Assembly (NCBI RefSeq): GCF_011074795.1
Contig: NZ_JAAMPF010000008.1
Coordinates: 154,777-218,776, forward strand
Length of the DNA stretch: 64,000 bases
Direction of reading: 5' to 3'
Source of the DNA: Marinobacter salicampi
GTDB taxonomy: Bacteria > Pseudomonadota > Gammaproteobacteria > Pseudomonadales > Oleiphilaceae
Part shown: one piece after another, positions 35,361-44,795 of the stretch
How positions within the stretch are numbered: the first letter of the stretch is position 1
Layout of the letters: each line of letters opens with the position of its first letter
The notes under the pieces: model-generated
Told to the model about the DNA's origin: nothing
Database searches by the model: none
What the model saw: only the letters and a program-made list of their open reading frames with translations
Program-made: the position numbers and the translations under genes

Positions 35361-35972
35361 TCAGCGACGGTTCTGGCTCGCCAGCAGTCGGCAGGGCTCT
35401 CTGGCCGGGCAGTTGACCAGGTGGTCGTTGACCATCCCGGTCGCCTGCATGAAGGCATAGACAATGGTCGGCCCGACGAAATTGAATCCCCGCTGCTTGA
35501 GGGCTTTCGACATGGCTTCTGACTCGGGCGTCACGGCGGGTACATCCGCCAGGCTCCGGGGAGCGTTCTGCCGGGGATGGCCATCGACAAAGTCCCAGAG
35601 AAACTGGCTGAACGACTCACCCTGCTCCCGGAACTGCAGGAAGCTTCGGGCATTGCGGATGATGGACTCGATTTTCAGACGGTTCCGGATGATGCCCCTG
35701 TTTAGCATCAGAGCGTTAATCCGGTCCTGGTCATAGCGGGCAATCTTCTCGGCATCGAACTGGTCGAAGGCGGCCTTATAACTGCCCTGTTTACGCAGAA
35801 TCGTGATCCAGCTCAGGCCAGCCTGCTGGCCATCGAGGCAGAGCTTTTCAAACAGGGCCTGATCATCATACTCGGGCCGCCCCCAGACCCTGTCGTGGTA
35901 ATCCACATAAAGTGGATCGTTTCCACACCAGCCGCAGCGCTGACTCATGGTGTTACGGATGGGACTGGTCAT
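35361..35972 (-). CDS. tag: DNA-3-methyladenine glycosylase I
   Basis: A 203-residue base-excision repair enzyme that removes 3-methyladenine. Signature RCGWCGNDPLYVDYHDRVWG at the N-terminus, DGQQAGLSWITILRK in the substrate pocket, and the later RGFNFVGPTIVYAFMQATGMVNDH. The first ATG at 35972 has AAGGAG ten bases upstream; the internal ATG at 35948 gives the usual start MSQRCGWCG. The 20-base overlap with the PPTase gene upstream suggests coupled translation. Confidence 0.95.
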   Translation of the reverse strand: MTSPIRNTMSQRCGWCGNDPLYVDYHDRVWGRPEYDDQALFEKLCLDGQQAGLSWITILRKQGSYKAAFDQFDAEKIARYDQDRINALMLNRGIIRNRLKIESIIRNARSFLQFREQGESFSQFLWDFVDGHPRQNAPRSLADVPAVTPESEAMSKALKQRGFNFVGPTIVYAFMQATGMVNDHLVNCPAREPCRLLASQNRR

Positions 35973-36735
35973 CAGTCATGGTCTCCTTGATGCGCGCACA
36001 GGTCCACCAGTCCGGTGCCTCCACCTGGGGAGCTGCCGCTGGCCTGTCGGAACAGGGAGCTTCCAGCCAGAGCAGATCCGGCTCATGAACGTCCGGGGCT
36101 GGGGGCCGGCAATGCGAGCCGGACACAACCGCAACAGTCACTCCAGCGGTTTCGCCAACACAGCCCTGCCAGCCGGGCCGGTCACCGGTCAGCTGGCCTT
36201 CATGGCTCACAACCAGGGTCTGAAGATGGCCTGCAATGCCCCGCCCCGTCGCTTTCAACCAGGCCTCCTTCAGGGTCCAGACGCGCAAAAAGCTGGCATT
36301 GTTATCGCAAGCCAGCAGCCAGGCCTGCTCCGAGGGGGTGAACCAGCGCTTTACCACTCGCTGCCACTGGGCCGTGCGGCTCCCGGGTTCGATATCAACG
36401 CCCACGGAAGCACCGCGGCTGACAGCACAGGCTGCAACCCCGTGACTGTGGCTCAACGACAGAGCCCAACCGGGGGGCGAGCTGGAGCGGACCGGGCGAC
36501 CCTCTTCCGGGCAACAGAGTTCCGGGTCCAGGCCACTGGCGTGGGCCAGGGCCTGGCGGATCAGCCACCGGCTGTGGCTGTATTCGATCTGCCGGGCAGG
36601 GCCCAGCCTGGCCATGCGCTCACGCTCGGGTATGCTGAGGCAGCAGGTCAGGCGGTCGATGTCCGGCTTCTCGGGTAACCTGCTGAGCCAGATCGAGGTG
36701 GCGTCAGGGTTGGAGTCGTTGAATGAGCCAGTCAT
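35953..36735 (-). CDS. 4'-phosphopantetheinyl transferase (Sfp type)
   Basis: A 260-residue enzyme that loads phosphopantetheine from CoA onto carrier proteins. The two signature motifs are VGVDIEPGSR and FLRVWTLKEAWLKATGRGI, with LSHSHG before them. Sfp-type enzymes serve non-ribosomal peptide or polyketide carriers, but none is encoded in this window. The start at 36735 overlaps the pdxH end by about 30 bases; a start further inside is possible. Confidence 0.9.
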   Translation of the reverse strand: MTGSFNDSNPDATSIWLSRLPEKPDIDRLTCCLSIPERERMARLGPARQIEYSHSRWLIRQALAHASGLDPELCCPEEGRPVRSSSPPGWALSLSHSHGVAACAVSRGASVGVDIEPGSRTAQWQRVVKRWFTPSEQAWLLACDNNASFLRVWTLKEAWLKATGRGIAGHLQTLVVSHEGQLTGDRPGWQGCVGETAGVTVAVVSGSHCRPPAPDVHEPDLLWLEAPCSDRPAAAPQVEAPDWWTCARIKETMTDDQSHP

Positions 36736-37339
36736 CACCTTGCCTGAGATATTCGAACCGGTCGTGGAGACGGCTGGGCCGGCCCTGCCAGAACTCGATA
36801 CGATGAGGAATGACCCGATAGCCGCCCCAGAACGAGGGTAAAGGCACGTCACCATCGCCAAACTTGCGTTTGATTTCGGCCACCTTCTGTTCGAGCAACC
36901 CCCTTGAGGTTATAACCTGGCTCTGGGTAGACACCCAGGCGCCAATCTGGCTGCCACGGGGACGGCTGGCAAAGTATTTCAGGGACTCCGATTTTGATAC
37001 CTTCTCAACGGCCCCCTGCAGGATGACCTGCCGGTTCAGTCCGAGCCAGGGAAACAGTAAGGCCGCGTTCGGATTCTGGTCCAGCTCGGCGGCTTTGCGG
37101 CTGCCGTAGTTGGTGAAAAATACAAAACCCTGGTTATCAAAGTACTTCAAAAGAACTGTGCGCAGGTCTGGCACGCCGTCATTGCCTGTGGTCGCCAGGG
37201 ACATGGCGTTAGGTTCGAGAATGCCGGCTTTGCGGGCGTCCTCGAACCAGACTTCGAACTGTTTTACCGGGTTGGCCTCCAGAGCGCTCCGGTCCAGCCC
37301 GTCGCTCTCGAAATCCCGCCGCATATCGCTGATATCCAT
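36704..37339 (-). CDS. pdxH: Pyridoxamine 5'-phosphate oxidase
   Basis: A 211-residue FMN enzyme that makes pyridoxal phosphate. Recognised by FEVWFEDARKAGILEPNAMSLAT, GVPDLRTVLLKYFDNQGFVFFTNYGSRKA, FPWLGLNRQVILQG and the C-terminal WGGYRVIPHRIEFWQGRPSRLHDRF that binds FMN. First gene of the pdxH-PPTase-tag group. Confidence 0.97.
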   Translation of the reverse strand: MDISDMRRDFESDGLDRSALEANPVKQFEVWFEDARKAGILEPNAMSLATTGNDGVPDLRTVLLKYFDNQGFVFFTNYGSRKAAELDQNPNAALLFPWLGLNRQVILQGAVEKVSKSESLKYFASRPRGSQIGAWVSTQSQVITSRGLLEQKVAEIKRKFGDGDVPLPSFWGGYRVIPHRIEFWQGRPSRLHDRFEYLRQGDDWLIQRLQP

Positions 37340-37581
37340 TAGCCTGCCCCCAAATCGGTCGAGCCTGGTATACGATCAATGGCGATGGCAGGTTCAGCCT
37401 CGCTGCACCTCGCCTGATGAGCGTTTCAATCATACGGGTTCAAGGCAGTAAACGGTATCCGGGGCAGGGCGTGCAAGTCGCCATGACAAACCAGGGTCCG
37501 GACAGCTATCCTTGATGAACTCCAATTCATTAACCCGAGAGCGGAGCGGACCCAAACACCCTTCCGGACAAGGAGCTCAGC

Positions 37582-40539
37582 GTGGCAGAACCACAGACAG
37601 GGAAACCATGGTACAAAAGGGTGTCCTTCTGGTTGCTGGCGTTACTGGTTCTTTACGCCCTGCTTGGTTTCATCGCCCTACCCTGGTGGTTGCAACGTGC
37701 CCTCCCGGATCGGCTTGAGCAGCACATGGGCTGGACGGCTTCTGTGGGTGAAGTCCAGACCAATCCCTTCGCCATGAGCCTGTCGGTCGAGGAGCTGGAC
37801 GCCGAGGATGACGACGGCGAGCCGGTTCTGCATTTCGACCAGCTCCACCTCAACCTGGGCTTTTGGCAGCTGTTCCGTGGTGTCATTGCCCTCGATGTCA
37901 TTGAGATGAATGAACCCTTTGTACGGATTGACCTGCTCGAAGACTACGGTCTGAACTTTACCAGGGACTGGCGCGACCATAACGACACCGAGGCCGAGGA
38001 TCGCTCGGCTGATGGCCAGCAGGACGCCGGTGGCGCCAGTGGACCCGATGACAGTGAGTCGCAGGATCTCTATTTCGGTCGTATTGTCATTACTGAGGGC
38101 AGCATTCTACTGCGGGATTTCAGCCAGGGGGAGGAGGCCCGCTTCCAGGTCGAGTCCGTTGACCTCACCCTCCAGGACCTTTCAACGTTTTCCCGTGACA
38201 GTGACAGTGACAGCGGCTATACCCTGGACGCTGTGGCCGGTGAGCAGAGTCTGACCTGGGAGGGCACCATGACCATTGCGCCCTTTACCTCCGAAGGCAG
38301 GATCCAGATCAGCGATGTCGATTACCAGACCATAGCCCACTTCGCAGGCCAGAACCTGCCCTACGATCTTAGGGGTGGCCGCGCCACCTTGCGCACGGAT
38401 TATGTGATCTCGGTTGCAGACAGTGTCCGTCTGACCACGCGGGACGGCATCCTGCAGATTCGCGACCTCGTTCTGGCGACCTCCGACGAAGAGGACCCGC
38501 CCGCCCTCCAGTTGGCCAGTCTCGACATCGATCAGATCGGATACGATCTGCAGGCCCGGGAGCTGGGCGTTGGCGTAGTGGATTTTTCCGAAGCCCGGGT
38601 GCGGGTTAGCCGCGACGCCGAAGGCACCATTAACTTCGTCCGGCCGTTGAGCGAGGGTGAATCCGGCTCCGATGACGGGGACGACGCTGGTGAAGACAGT
38701 CAGGACAGCGGCGACCAGCCCTTCCGATGGTCGGTGGGTACCCTTCAGGTTCGTGACAGCCAGGTCCAGTGGCAGGATGACCAGCCAGGCCAGCCAGCCG
38801 ACATCACCCTGACTGACATCAACCTGAGCCTGAAAGACCTGAGCCAGAGGCTCGCTGAAACCCTGGATTATTCAATAGAGGCAAACGTGGCCAGTGGTGG
38901 CAGCCTGAATGCCCGGGGCCAGGCGACCCTTACACCATTTACTATTCAGGCGGGTCTGGCCGTTGAGGAGCTAGCCATGGCGCCCTTTGATCCTTACCTG
39001 CGGGGCAGTGTTGCGCTGGATATCAACAACGGACGCCTGACCCTGGCGGGGGATCTCGATCTGGATGACCAGACCGAGCCCATGACAGGGACATTCAGCG
39101 GTCGGGGCGAGGTGACCGGGCTTGACGCCAGCATTGTGGATGGGGATGGGCAGCTACTGAGCTGGGATACCCTGAGACTGTCACCCATCGAATACAATCT
39201 TGACCCGGCCCGGCTTGAAATCGGCACCATCACACTGGTCAACCCGGATATCCTGGTGCAGCGATCAGGCTCAGGCGAACTTAACCTGAGCCGTATTACG
39301 GTGGATGGGGAGGATAACGGCGAATCCTCAGATTCCGGTTCCGATGAAGACGCCGTAGAAGACGATTCCCGGTTCATTTTCCGGATTGGCGAATTTGCCC
39401 TGGAAGATGGCACCGTCCGGTATCAGGACCAGTCCTTCAATCCGGCCTTTGCAACCCGACTTTACGCGCTTAACGGGTCGGTTTCAGGCATCAGTAACAT
39501 TAGGCCCCAGCAGGGCAGGCTGAATCTGACCGGCAAGGTGGCAGAAGCCGGTGACCTGACCATGGAAGGCACCCTGGGTACGCTGGGCAGCGACGAGACC
39601 ACGACCCTGAAGCTGACGCTCGAACAGCTGGGTCTGCCGGTCCTGAGCCCCTATTTTGCCCGCTACCTGGGCTACGCCGTCGATGGTGGCAAGCTGGCAC
39701 TGGACATGGACTACACCATTACCGGCTCGGACCTGTCGGCGACCAATGAAATCATTCTGGACCGGCTGGAGCTGGGCCGGGCTGTCGACAGCGACCAGGC
39801 CACCGATGCTCCGGTCAAGCTGGGCCTTACGTTGCTGCGGGATTCTTCCGGTCAGATCGAAATCAACCTGCCTATTGAAGGCAGCCTTGGGGACCCGGAC
39901 TTCCAGCTTGACCAGGTGATCATGAACACCTTCGTCAATATCGTGGTCAAGGCGGCCACGTCGCCGTTCAGCGTACTGGGGTCGGTGGTCGACCTGGCAG
40001 GTTTTTCCGGGTCGGAGCTGGGTGCCATCAAATTCCGGCCCGGGCTAGCCGAACTGGCACCGGAAGAGGGCCGCAAACTGAAAGTCGTGGCGGATGCGCT
40101 CAAAGAGCGGCCCCAGCTCAGTCTGGATGTAAGGGGTGCGGCGGCGCCGGAGCTTGACCGTACCGCCCTGCTTGGGCAGCGGCTGCTGGAGGACTTGGGT
40201 GTGGCCCAGGCGCCGATGGACAGCCAGATCGAGCAACTGGAGCAGGCCTACCGGAACAGCGACTCCGACCGTGACCTTGATAGCCTGAGGAGCGAACACA
40301 GCGGTGAACCGGAAGCCTGGCGACTGACGTTGATTTCAGCCCTGGTTTCAGACCAGAGTCTGCCGGAGAGTGAACTGCGGGAGCTTGCTGGCGAGCGTGG
40401 CCAGCTAATCCAGCGTGAGCTTCGGGAAAATCACGGGGTCTCATCGGAGCAGATTTACTTACGTGACCCGACTCTGCAGGGTGAGGCGACCGATGAGAGA
40501 TCCCTGGTGAGCATTCCTTTCGAGCTGGATGTGCGCTAG
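37582..40539 (+). CDS. DUF748-domain, AsmA-like envelope protein
   Basis: A 985-residue protein with one N-terminal membrane segment (FWLLALLVLYALLGFIALPWWLQ) and a long periplasmic part of repeated beta-rich blocks with AsmA/YhdP-like character (VDLTLQDLSTFSRD, DINLSLKDLSQRLAE). Acidic linkers rich in Asp, Glu and Ser lie near residues 130-160, 370-395 and 575-595. AsmA-like proteins are linked to lipid transport between the membranes. The C-terminus (RELRENHGVSSEQIYLRDP) resembles an OmpA-like end. The GTG start has AAGGAG eight bases upstream. Confidence 0.8.
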   Translation: MAEPQTGKPWYKRVSFWLLALLVLYALLGFIALPWWLQRALPDRLEQHMGWTASVGEVQTNPFAMSLSVEELDAEDDDGEPVLHFDQLHLNLGFWQLFRGVIALDVIEMNEPFVRIDLLEDYGLNFTRDWRDHNDTEAEDRSADGQQDAGGASGPDDSESQDLYFGRIVITEGSILLRDFSQGEEARFQVESVDLTLQDLSTFSRDSDSDSGYTLDAVAGEQSLTWEGTMTIAPFTSEGRIQISDVDYQTIAHFAGQNLPYDLRGGRATLRTDYVISVADSVRLTTRDGILQIRDLVLATSDEEDPPALQLASLDIDQIGYDLQARELGVGVVDFSEARVRVSRDAEGTINFVRPLSEGESGSDDGDDAGEDSQDSGDQPFRWSVGTLQVRDSQVQWQDDQPGQPADITLTDINLSLKDLSQRLAETLDYSIEANVASGGSLNARGQATLTPFTIQAGLAVEELAMAPFDPYLRGSVALDINNGRLTLAGDLDLDDQTEPMTGTFSGRGEVTGLDASIVDGDGQLLSWDTLRLSPIEYNLDPARLEIGTITLVNPDILVQRSGSGELNLSRITVDGEDNGESSDSGSDEDAVEDDSRFIFRIGEFALEDGTVRYQDQSFNPAFATRLYALNGSVSGISNIRPQQGRLNLTGKVAEAGDLTMEGTLGTLGSDETTTLKLTLEQLGLPVLSPYFARYLGYAVDGGKLALDMDYTITGSDLSATNEIILDRLELGRAVDSDQATDAPVKLGLTLLRDSSGQIEINLPIEGSLGDPDFQLDQVIMNTFVNIVVKAATSPFSVLGSVVDLAGFSGSELGAIKFRPGLAELAPEEGRKLKVVADALKERPQLSLDVRGAAAPELDRTALLGQRLLEDLGVAQAPMDSQIEQLEQAYRNSDSDRDLDSLRSEHSGEPEAWRLTLISALVSDQSLPESELRELAGERGQLIQRELRENHGVSSEQIYLRDPTLQGEATDERSLVSIPFELDVR

Positions 40540-40563
40540 GCGGCCGTTCTTGGGTCAGGGACA

Positions 40564-41340
40564 CTAGGGAAGCTGCAGGCCATGGGATCGCACCAGGGCC
40601 TGGTAAACGCCGTCTTCCATCAGGCGGTCGATCAGGTCTTCCAGAGACTCCGCGCTGACCGGGCTGTCCGGCCGCGCAATGGCATGGAGCAGGTAACTCT
40701 GATCCACCTCGTGGGAAACAAGAAACTCATCCCGCTGGTCGGGGTTGTTGCGAAAGTACAGGGAGAGGTAGGAGCGACTGACTACCGCCACTTCGGCCAC
40801 CGAGGGCCGGTCCGCCAGGATCAGTTCGATATTCCTGTGGTGGCTGTGGGAAAGTTCGATGTCAAACCGTTCACGCAGCTCGGCTTCATCGGTCACGCCG
40901 TCGGTGAAGCCATAATGGTAGCCAAGCATGGCCACGATGCGCCGGGAGCGGATGTCGTCAAAAAAATCCTGACCACGATCCGGCTTGTCCAGGGCGATAT
41001 AGACTTCTTCATCTTTCAGTATGGGCCTGGTGACCTGGTGGGGCACTGAGTCCCAGTTCCATTCATCGCTTTCGAAAAAGATGACATCGTAGCGGGCGTC
41101 GGCGAAATCCCGGTGGCGGCGCTTGGGTGACGTGGCAAAGGCGACAAAGGTATAGTTCCCCTGCCGCTCATTCAGTTCCGTCAGTAACTCCGCGAGCAGA
41201 CCCTCCACCTGACCGCTGTCCTGAACCACGGCAATCGGCGGGAAGTTGTAGGCGCCTACGACAACCTGGGTCTGGGCATTAGCGTTGCTGCAGATCGCCA
41301 AGGCGGTGATCAGGGCCGTCAGCATGATCACAAGCTTCAT
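40564..41340 (-). CDS. Periplasmic substrate-binding-domain protein (PBP2-like)
   Basis: A 258-residue exported protein with signal peptide MKLVIMLTALITALAICSNANA. The rest resembles the extracellular amino-acid-binding (SBP3/PBP2) fold: VVVGAYNFPPIAVVQDSGQVEGLLAELLTELNERQGNYTFVAFATS. No permease or ATPase is adjacent, so it may be an orphan sensor or binding protein. ATG 41340 has AGGTGA in front; the frame extends upstream without support. Confidence 0.8.
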   Translation of the reverse strand: MKLVIMLTALITALAICSNANAQTQVVVGAYNFPPIAVVQDSGQVEGLLAELLTELNERQGNYTFVAFATSPKRRHRDFADARYDVIFFESDEWNWDSVPHQVTRPILKDEEVYIALDKPDRGQDFFDDIRSRRIVAMLGYHYGFTDGVTDEAELRERFDIELSHSHHRNIELILADRPSVAEVAVVSRSYLSLYFRNNPDQRDEFLVSHEVDQSYLLHAIARPDSPVSAESLEDLIDRLMEDGVYQALVRSHGLQLP

Positions 41341-41467
41341 GTCATCACCTGGGAGAGTCGCTCCGGATGTATAATTGAATGGCCGTTCATGTATTGAGCG
41401 TAGCACTCTAAGACTGTGCTTTGAAGTTACATGTCACAATCTTATTAATTGAGGAAATCCAAGGCCC

Positions 41468-42061
41468 ATGCCCGCCCCCGTCAGTCATTTTTTCGCATAC
41501 ATTGCCCGCTTGCGCTGGATACGCCGCTGGGGCCTGATGCGTAACGCCATTGAAGAGAACGTCGCCACCCATTCCTGGGAAGTGGCCACCCTGGCCCATG
41601 TCCTCGCGCTGATACGAAACCGCTACTTTGATGGCAGCGTAGACCCGGACCATATCGCGACGGCCGCGCTATACCATGACGCCACCGAGGTCATAACCGG
41701 CGATATGCCAACGCCCGTCAAGTACCACTCAAAGGTCATGCGGGAGGCGTTTGGTGCCATTGAACATCGGGCAGAGGAAGAATTGCTGGCATTGCTGCCG
41801 GAGGACTTGCGGGAAGACTTTGCGCCTTACGTTCAGGAGTCCCGGTGGTCCGATGAGGTGCGGGAGATCATCAAGGCCGCGGACAGGCTGTCAGCCTGGC
41901 TGAAATGCCAGGCCGAGATTCTGGCCGGTAACAAGGAATTTGAGCCGGCGGCAGCGCAGATCTACAGCCGGCTCCAGGACGAGGCCCTGCCAGAGGTGAT
42001 GTATTTCCTGACGGTGTTCGCCCCCAGTTACCAGCGCCCCCTGGATCATCTGCTGGAATAG
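41468..42061 (+). CDS. yfbR: 5'-deoxynucleotidase (YfbR family)
   Basis: A 197-residue HD-domain phosphohydrolase that removes phosphate from deoxyribonucleoside monophosphates. The HD residues lie in ATHSWEVATLAH and ALYHDATEVITGDMPTPVKY, with KAADRLSAWLKC near the C-terminal third. The start MPAPVSHFFAYIARLRWIRRW is typical of YfbR. It ends 13 bases from the convergent qmcA gene. Confidence 0.93.
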   Translation: MPAPVSHFFAYIARLRWIRRWGLMRNAIEENVATHSWEVATLAHVLALIRNRYFDGSVDPDHIATAALYHDATEVITGDMPTPVKYHSKVMREAFGAIEHRAEEELLALLPEDLREDFAPYVQESRWSDEVREIIKAADRLSAWLKCQAEILAGNKEFEPAAAQIYSRLQDEALPEVMYFLTVFAPSYQRPLDHLLE

Positions 42062-42073
42062 GAGCTGCCCCGG

Positions 42074-43108
42074 TCAGGCGCCGCCGGCGCCGCCGACCAG
42101 GCCACCACGCAGAGTGTCTGTCTTGAGGGACTGGCGAACCACGTCTTCCGGGCTGCCGGCCATTTCCCTGAACATCCCCATCGACCCGAGCAGGGCTGAG
42201 GATTCGTAAGGCACGAAGACCCGCTCGCCGTCCTTCGCCATATTCGGCAGGACCTTGATATAGCTCTGGCCCAGAAGATAGCCGACAACAGTGCGCTTGT
42301 TCTCTTCACTGTCGCCGATGGCATTGAGCACCAGCCGGATGGACTCCTGCTCGCCCTGGGCACGCAGGATGGCCGATTCCTTATCGCCCTGGGCGTTGAG
42401 GATGGCGGACTCGCGCTGGCCCTGGGCCATGGCGATGGCGGCCGTCTTTTCGCCTTCGGCTTCAGTCACTGTGGCGCGGCGTTTGCGCTCAGCCGCCATC
42501 TGTAGGCGCATGGCTTCTTCCACTTCTTCCGGCATGTTGATGTCCTGGACTTCCACCCGGGTCAGCTTGACGCCCCATTTGGAGGCAGCTTCTTCCATTT
42601 CCGCCTGGATCGCGCTGTTTACCTCGGCACGGGATTCGAACAGCTTGTCCAGCTCCATCTTGCCGACGACGGAGCGCAGTGTGGTCTTGGCAAGGACCTC
42701 AACCGCCTGGCTCATGTTTGCCACCTCGTAGACCGCCCGGCGTGGGTCAATGATCTGGTAGTACAGAGCGCCGTTGATGGTCACGGTGACGTTGTCGGTG
42801 GTTACCACTGGCTGGCCGGGGAAGTCCATGACCGTCTCCCGGCGGTCAATGCGATTCTCATCGGTGGTGACCGCCTGGTACTCATTGCCGAGTTTCATAT
42901 AGCGGATCATGGTGATGGCCCGGGGGCGCTCGATGAAAGGCACGATGATGTTAACGCCGCTTTCCAGAACCCGGTTGAACGAGCCGAGGCGCTCAATAAC
43001 CATGACTTCGGACTGGCGGATGATAACAAGTCCTTTGGCAATGATCAGGATTCCTATAACAACGAATATCAGACTGAGTACCAAGCCTGGTGAAAGCAGT
43101 GATTCCAT
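42074..43108 (-). CDS. SPFH/band 7 membrane protein (QmcA-like)
   Basis: A 344-residue membrane-anchored stomatin-like protein. One N-terminal hydrophobic segment (LVLSLIFVVIGILIIAKGLVII), the SPFH domain (VMVIERLGSFNRVLESGVNIIVPFI, TDNVTVTINGALYYQIIDPRRAVYEV) and a long coiled region (EEAMRLQMAAERKRRATVTEAEGEK). It belongs to the QmcA group, which pairs with a short NfeD. That partner lies upstream, three bases away on the same strand. Confidence 0.93.
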   Translation of the reverse strand: MESLLSPGLVLSLIFVVIGILIIAKGLVIIRQSEVMVIERLGSFNRVLESGVNIIVPFIERPRAITMIRYMKLGNEYQAVTTDENRIDRRETVMDFPGQPVVTTDNVTVTINGALYYQIIDPRRAVYEVANMSQAVEVLAKTTLRSVVGKMELDKLFESRAEVNSAIQAEMEEAASKWGVKLTRVEVQDINMPEEVEEAMRLQMAAERKRRATVTEAEGEKTAAIAMAQGQRESAILNAQGDKESAILRAQGEQESIRLVLNAIGDSEENKRTVVGYLLGQSYIKVLPNMAKDGERVFVPYESSALLGSMGMFREMAGSPEDVVRQSLKTDTLRGGLVGGAGGA

Positions 43109-43110
43109 GT

Positions 43111-43569
43111 TTACTGATCCTTGTGGGGTGAAAGGTGGACGACGGCGGTAGTGCCGTCGAACCGGTCAAAAATGACTTCCGTATGCTCCGGCAGTTCGGT
43201 CTCGCCGCCGGGTTTAACCCGCAGGCGATAGAAGTCGCCATTGATCTTGAGTCCGGTGGCCCCGTCAAAATCCCGCTTGGTGCTATGGTAGCTTCGGCCC
43301 TGTTCTACCCCGGTCCCGGTTGTACCGTAGGCCACCCCCCTGGGTGAAAACCGGGGACGGATGACCCAGACCGCCACGGGCACAAGCAGCCCGGAAAACA
43401 GGCCCATACCCACCAGCTGGCCGCTGAAGGAAAACCCCAGGGCGGCAAGGACGGCGGTGAGCGCTGCCGAAAGACCAAGAGCCAGTAGCACAAGGACGCC
43501 GGAGGTGAGTTCGGCCAGACCCAGCGCCAGAGCGAGCACGAGCCAGAAATGCGTTATGGTCCATTCCAT
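43111..43569 (-). CDS. Short NfeD-family protein (YbbK-like)
   Basis: A 152-residue membrane protein with three or four hydrophobic segments and a C-terminal OB-fold (VAYGTTGTGVEQGRSYHSTKRDFDGATGLKINGDFYRLRVKPGGETELPEHTEVI). It lacks the protease domain found in the NfeD at 9.2 kb. The ATG at 43569 gives the start MEWTITHFWLV. The qmcA gene follows directly. Confidence 0.9.
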   Translation of the reverse strand: MEWTITHFWLVLALALGLAELTSGVLVLLALGLSAALTAVLAALGFSFSGQLVGMGLFSGLLVPVAVWVIRPRFSPRGVAYGTTGTGVEQGRSYHSTKRDFDGATGLKINGDFYRLRVKPGGETELPEHTEVIFDRFDGTTAVVHLSPHKDQ

Positions 43570-43854
43570 GTCGGGTTTTCCAGTCAGGGGTGGGCAAGAG
43601 GCCGGCTTAGAGGGTGGACCGGAGAATACCAGCTTCGGTAAAGGCCGGCTATGGTGCCCTGTTTTGCGGTGTGGCACGCCAGCAGCATCCGGGTCCGGGG
43701 CTGGCTGCAGCGCCGCGGGTCTGGCGTTCTCCTGCCATTTGCCGGCGCCGGTGGCCTGTTAAAGTATCAGGACCTTAAAGTGTCTGCTTTAATAGACCCG
43801 GTGCGAGGGGCCGGAAAAAGCTCGACTAACGTTTCGACTCAGAGGTCAGAATTA

Positions 43855-44670
43855 ATGAAAAAGCTCAACAATAAAGTGGTTGTCATTACCGGCGCGGGCT
43901 CAGGCATCGGCCGGGCCCTGGCAAAAGAGTTAGCGGCCCGTGGCTGCCGGCTGGCTCTCTCGGACGTCAACGAAACCGGGCTCAGGGAAACCGCTGAATT
44001 GTGCGATGCCTCGGAAATCAGGACCTACCGGCTGGATGTGTCAGATCGTGATGGCATCTATGCCCACGCCGACCAGGTGGCGAAAGACTTTGGCGTGGTC
44101 AACATGGTCATCAATAACGCCGGTGTTGCTCTGTCAGCGTCCGTTCGAGAAATGACAGATGAAGACTTCAAGTGGGTCATGGATATCGACTTCTGGGGTG
44201 TCACCCACGGCAGCCGGGCCTTCCTGCCCCACCTGATTGCCTCCGGCGATGGTCACCTTGTTAATATTTCAAGCGTCTTCGGACTGATCGGTGTGCCCAA
44301 GCAGAGCGCCTACAATGCGGCCAAGTTTGCGGTGAGGGGTTTCACCGAAGCCCTGCGTCAGGAAATGAAACTCGAGAAGCAGCCGGTGGCGGTGAGCTGT
44401 GTCCATCCCGGCGGCATCCGGACCAACATTGCCAACTCGGCCCGTATGGGCAAATCCGAGAACGCTGAAGCCCAGCGCAAAGGCTTCGACAAGATCGCCG
44501 TCACAACTCCGGAAAAAGCCGCCCGCACCATCGTCAAGGGCATTCTGAAGGATGAGTCCCGGATCCTGGTCGGTCCAGACGCCTGGGGCATCGACGTCAT
44601 CAACCGGGTCCTGGGTTCAGCCTATCAGCCTCTGGTGGAAAGGTTCTCCCGCAAAAACCTCTACCTGTAG
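43855..44670 (+). CDS. SDR-family oxidoreductase
   Basis: A 271-residue short-chain dehydrogenase. NAD(P) motif TGAGSGIGRAL, NNAG, Ser in NISSVFG, catalytic YNAAKFA and PGGIRT after it. A KxxSDxNE-like stretch after strand 2 (SDVNETGL) suggests NAD(H). The C-terminal part (INRVLGSAYQPLVERFSRKNLYL) is common in the broad membrane-associated SDR group. The start has AGAGG upstream; the frame extends upstream without support. Confidence 0.9.
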   Translation: MKKLNNKVVVITGAGSGIGRALAKELAARGCRLALSDVNETGLRETAELCDASEIRTYRLDVSDRDGIYAHADQVAKDFGVVNMVINNAGVALSASVREMTDEDFKWVMDIDFWGVTHGSRAFLPHLIASGDGHLVNISSVFGLIGVPKQSAYNAAKFAVRGFTEALRQEMKLEKQPVAVSCVHPGGIRTNIANSARMGKSENAEAQRKGFDKIAVTTPEKAARTIVKGILKDESRILVGPDAWGIDVINRVLGSAYQPLVERFSRKNLYL

Positions 44671-44795
44671 CAGGTCAGGCTTCAGCCGGCCGTGCTGGCT
44701 GTTGCAGCAAGGGCTGACGTCATTGCCGCGATCGCGTCGCTAGCGTCCTGGGCTCCCAGACTCTATAATTTTCGGAGACTAGGAGTCCTTGTCTT

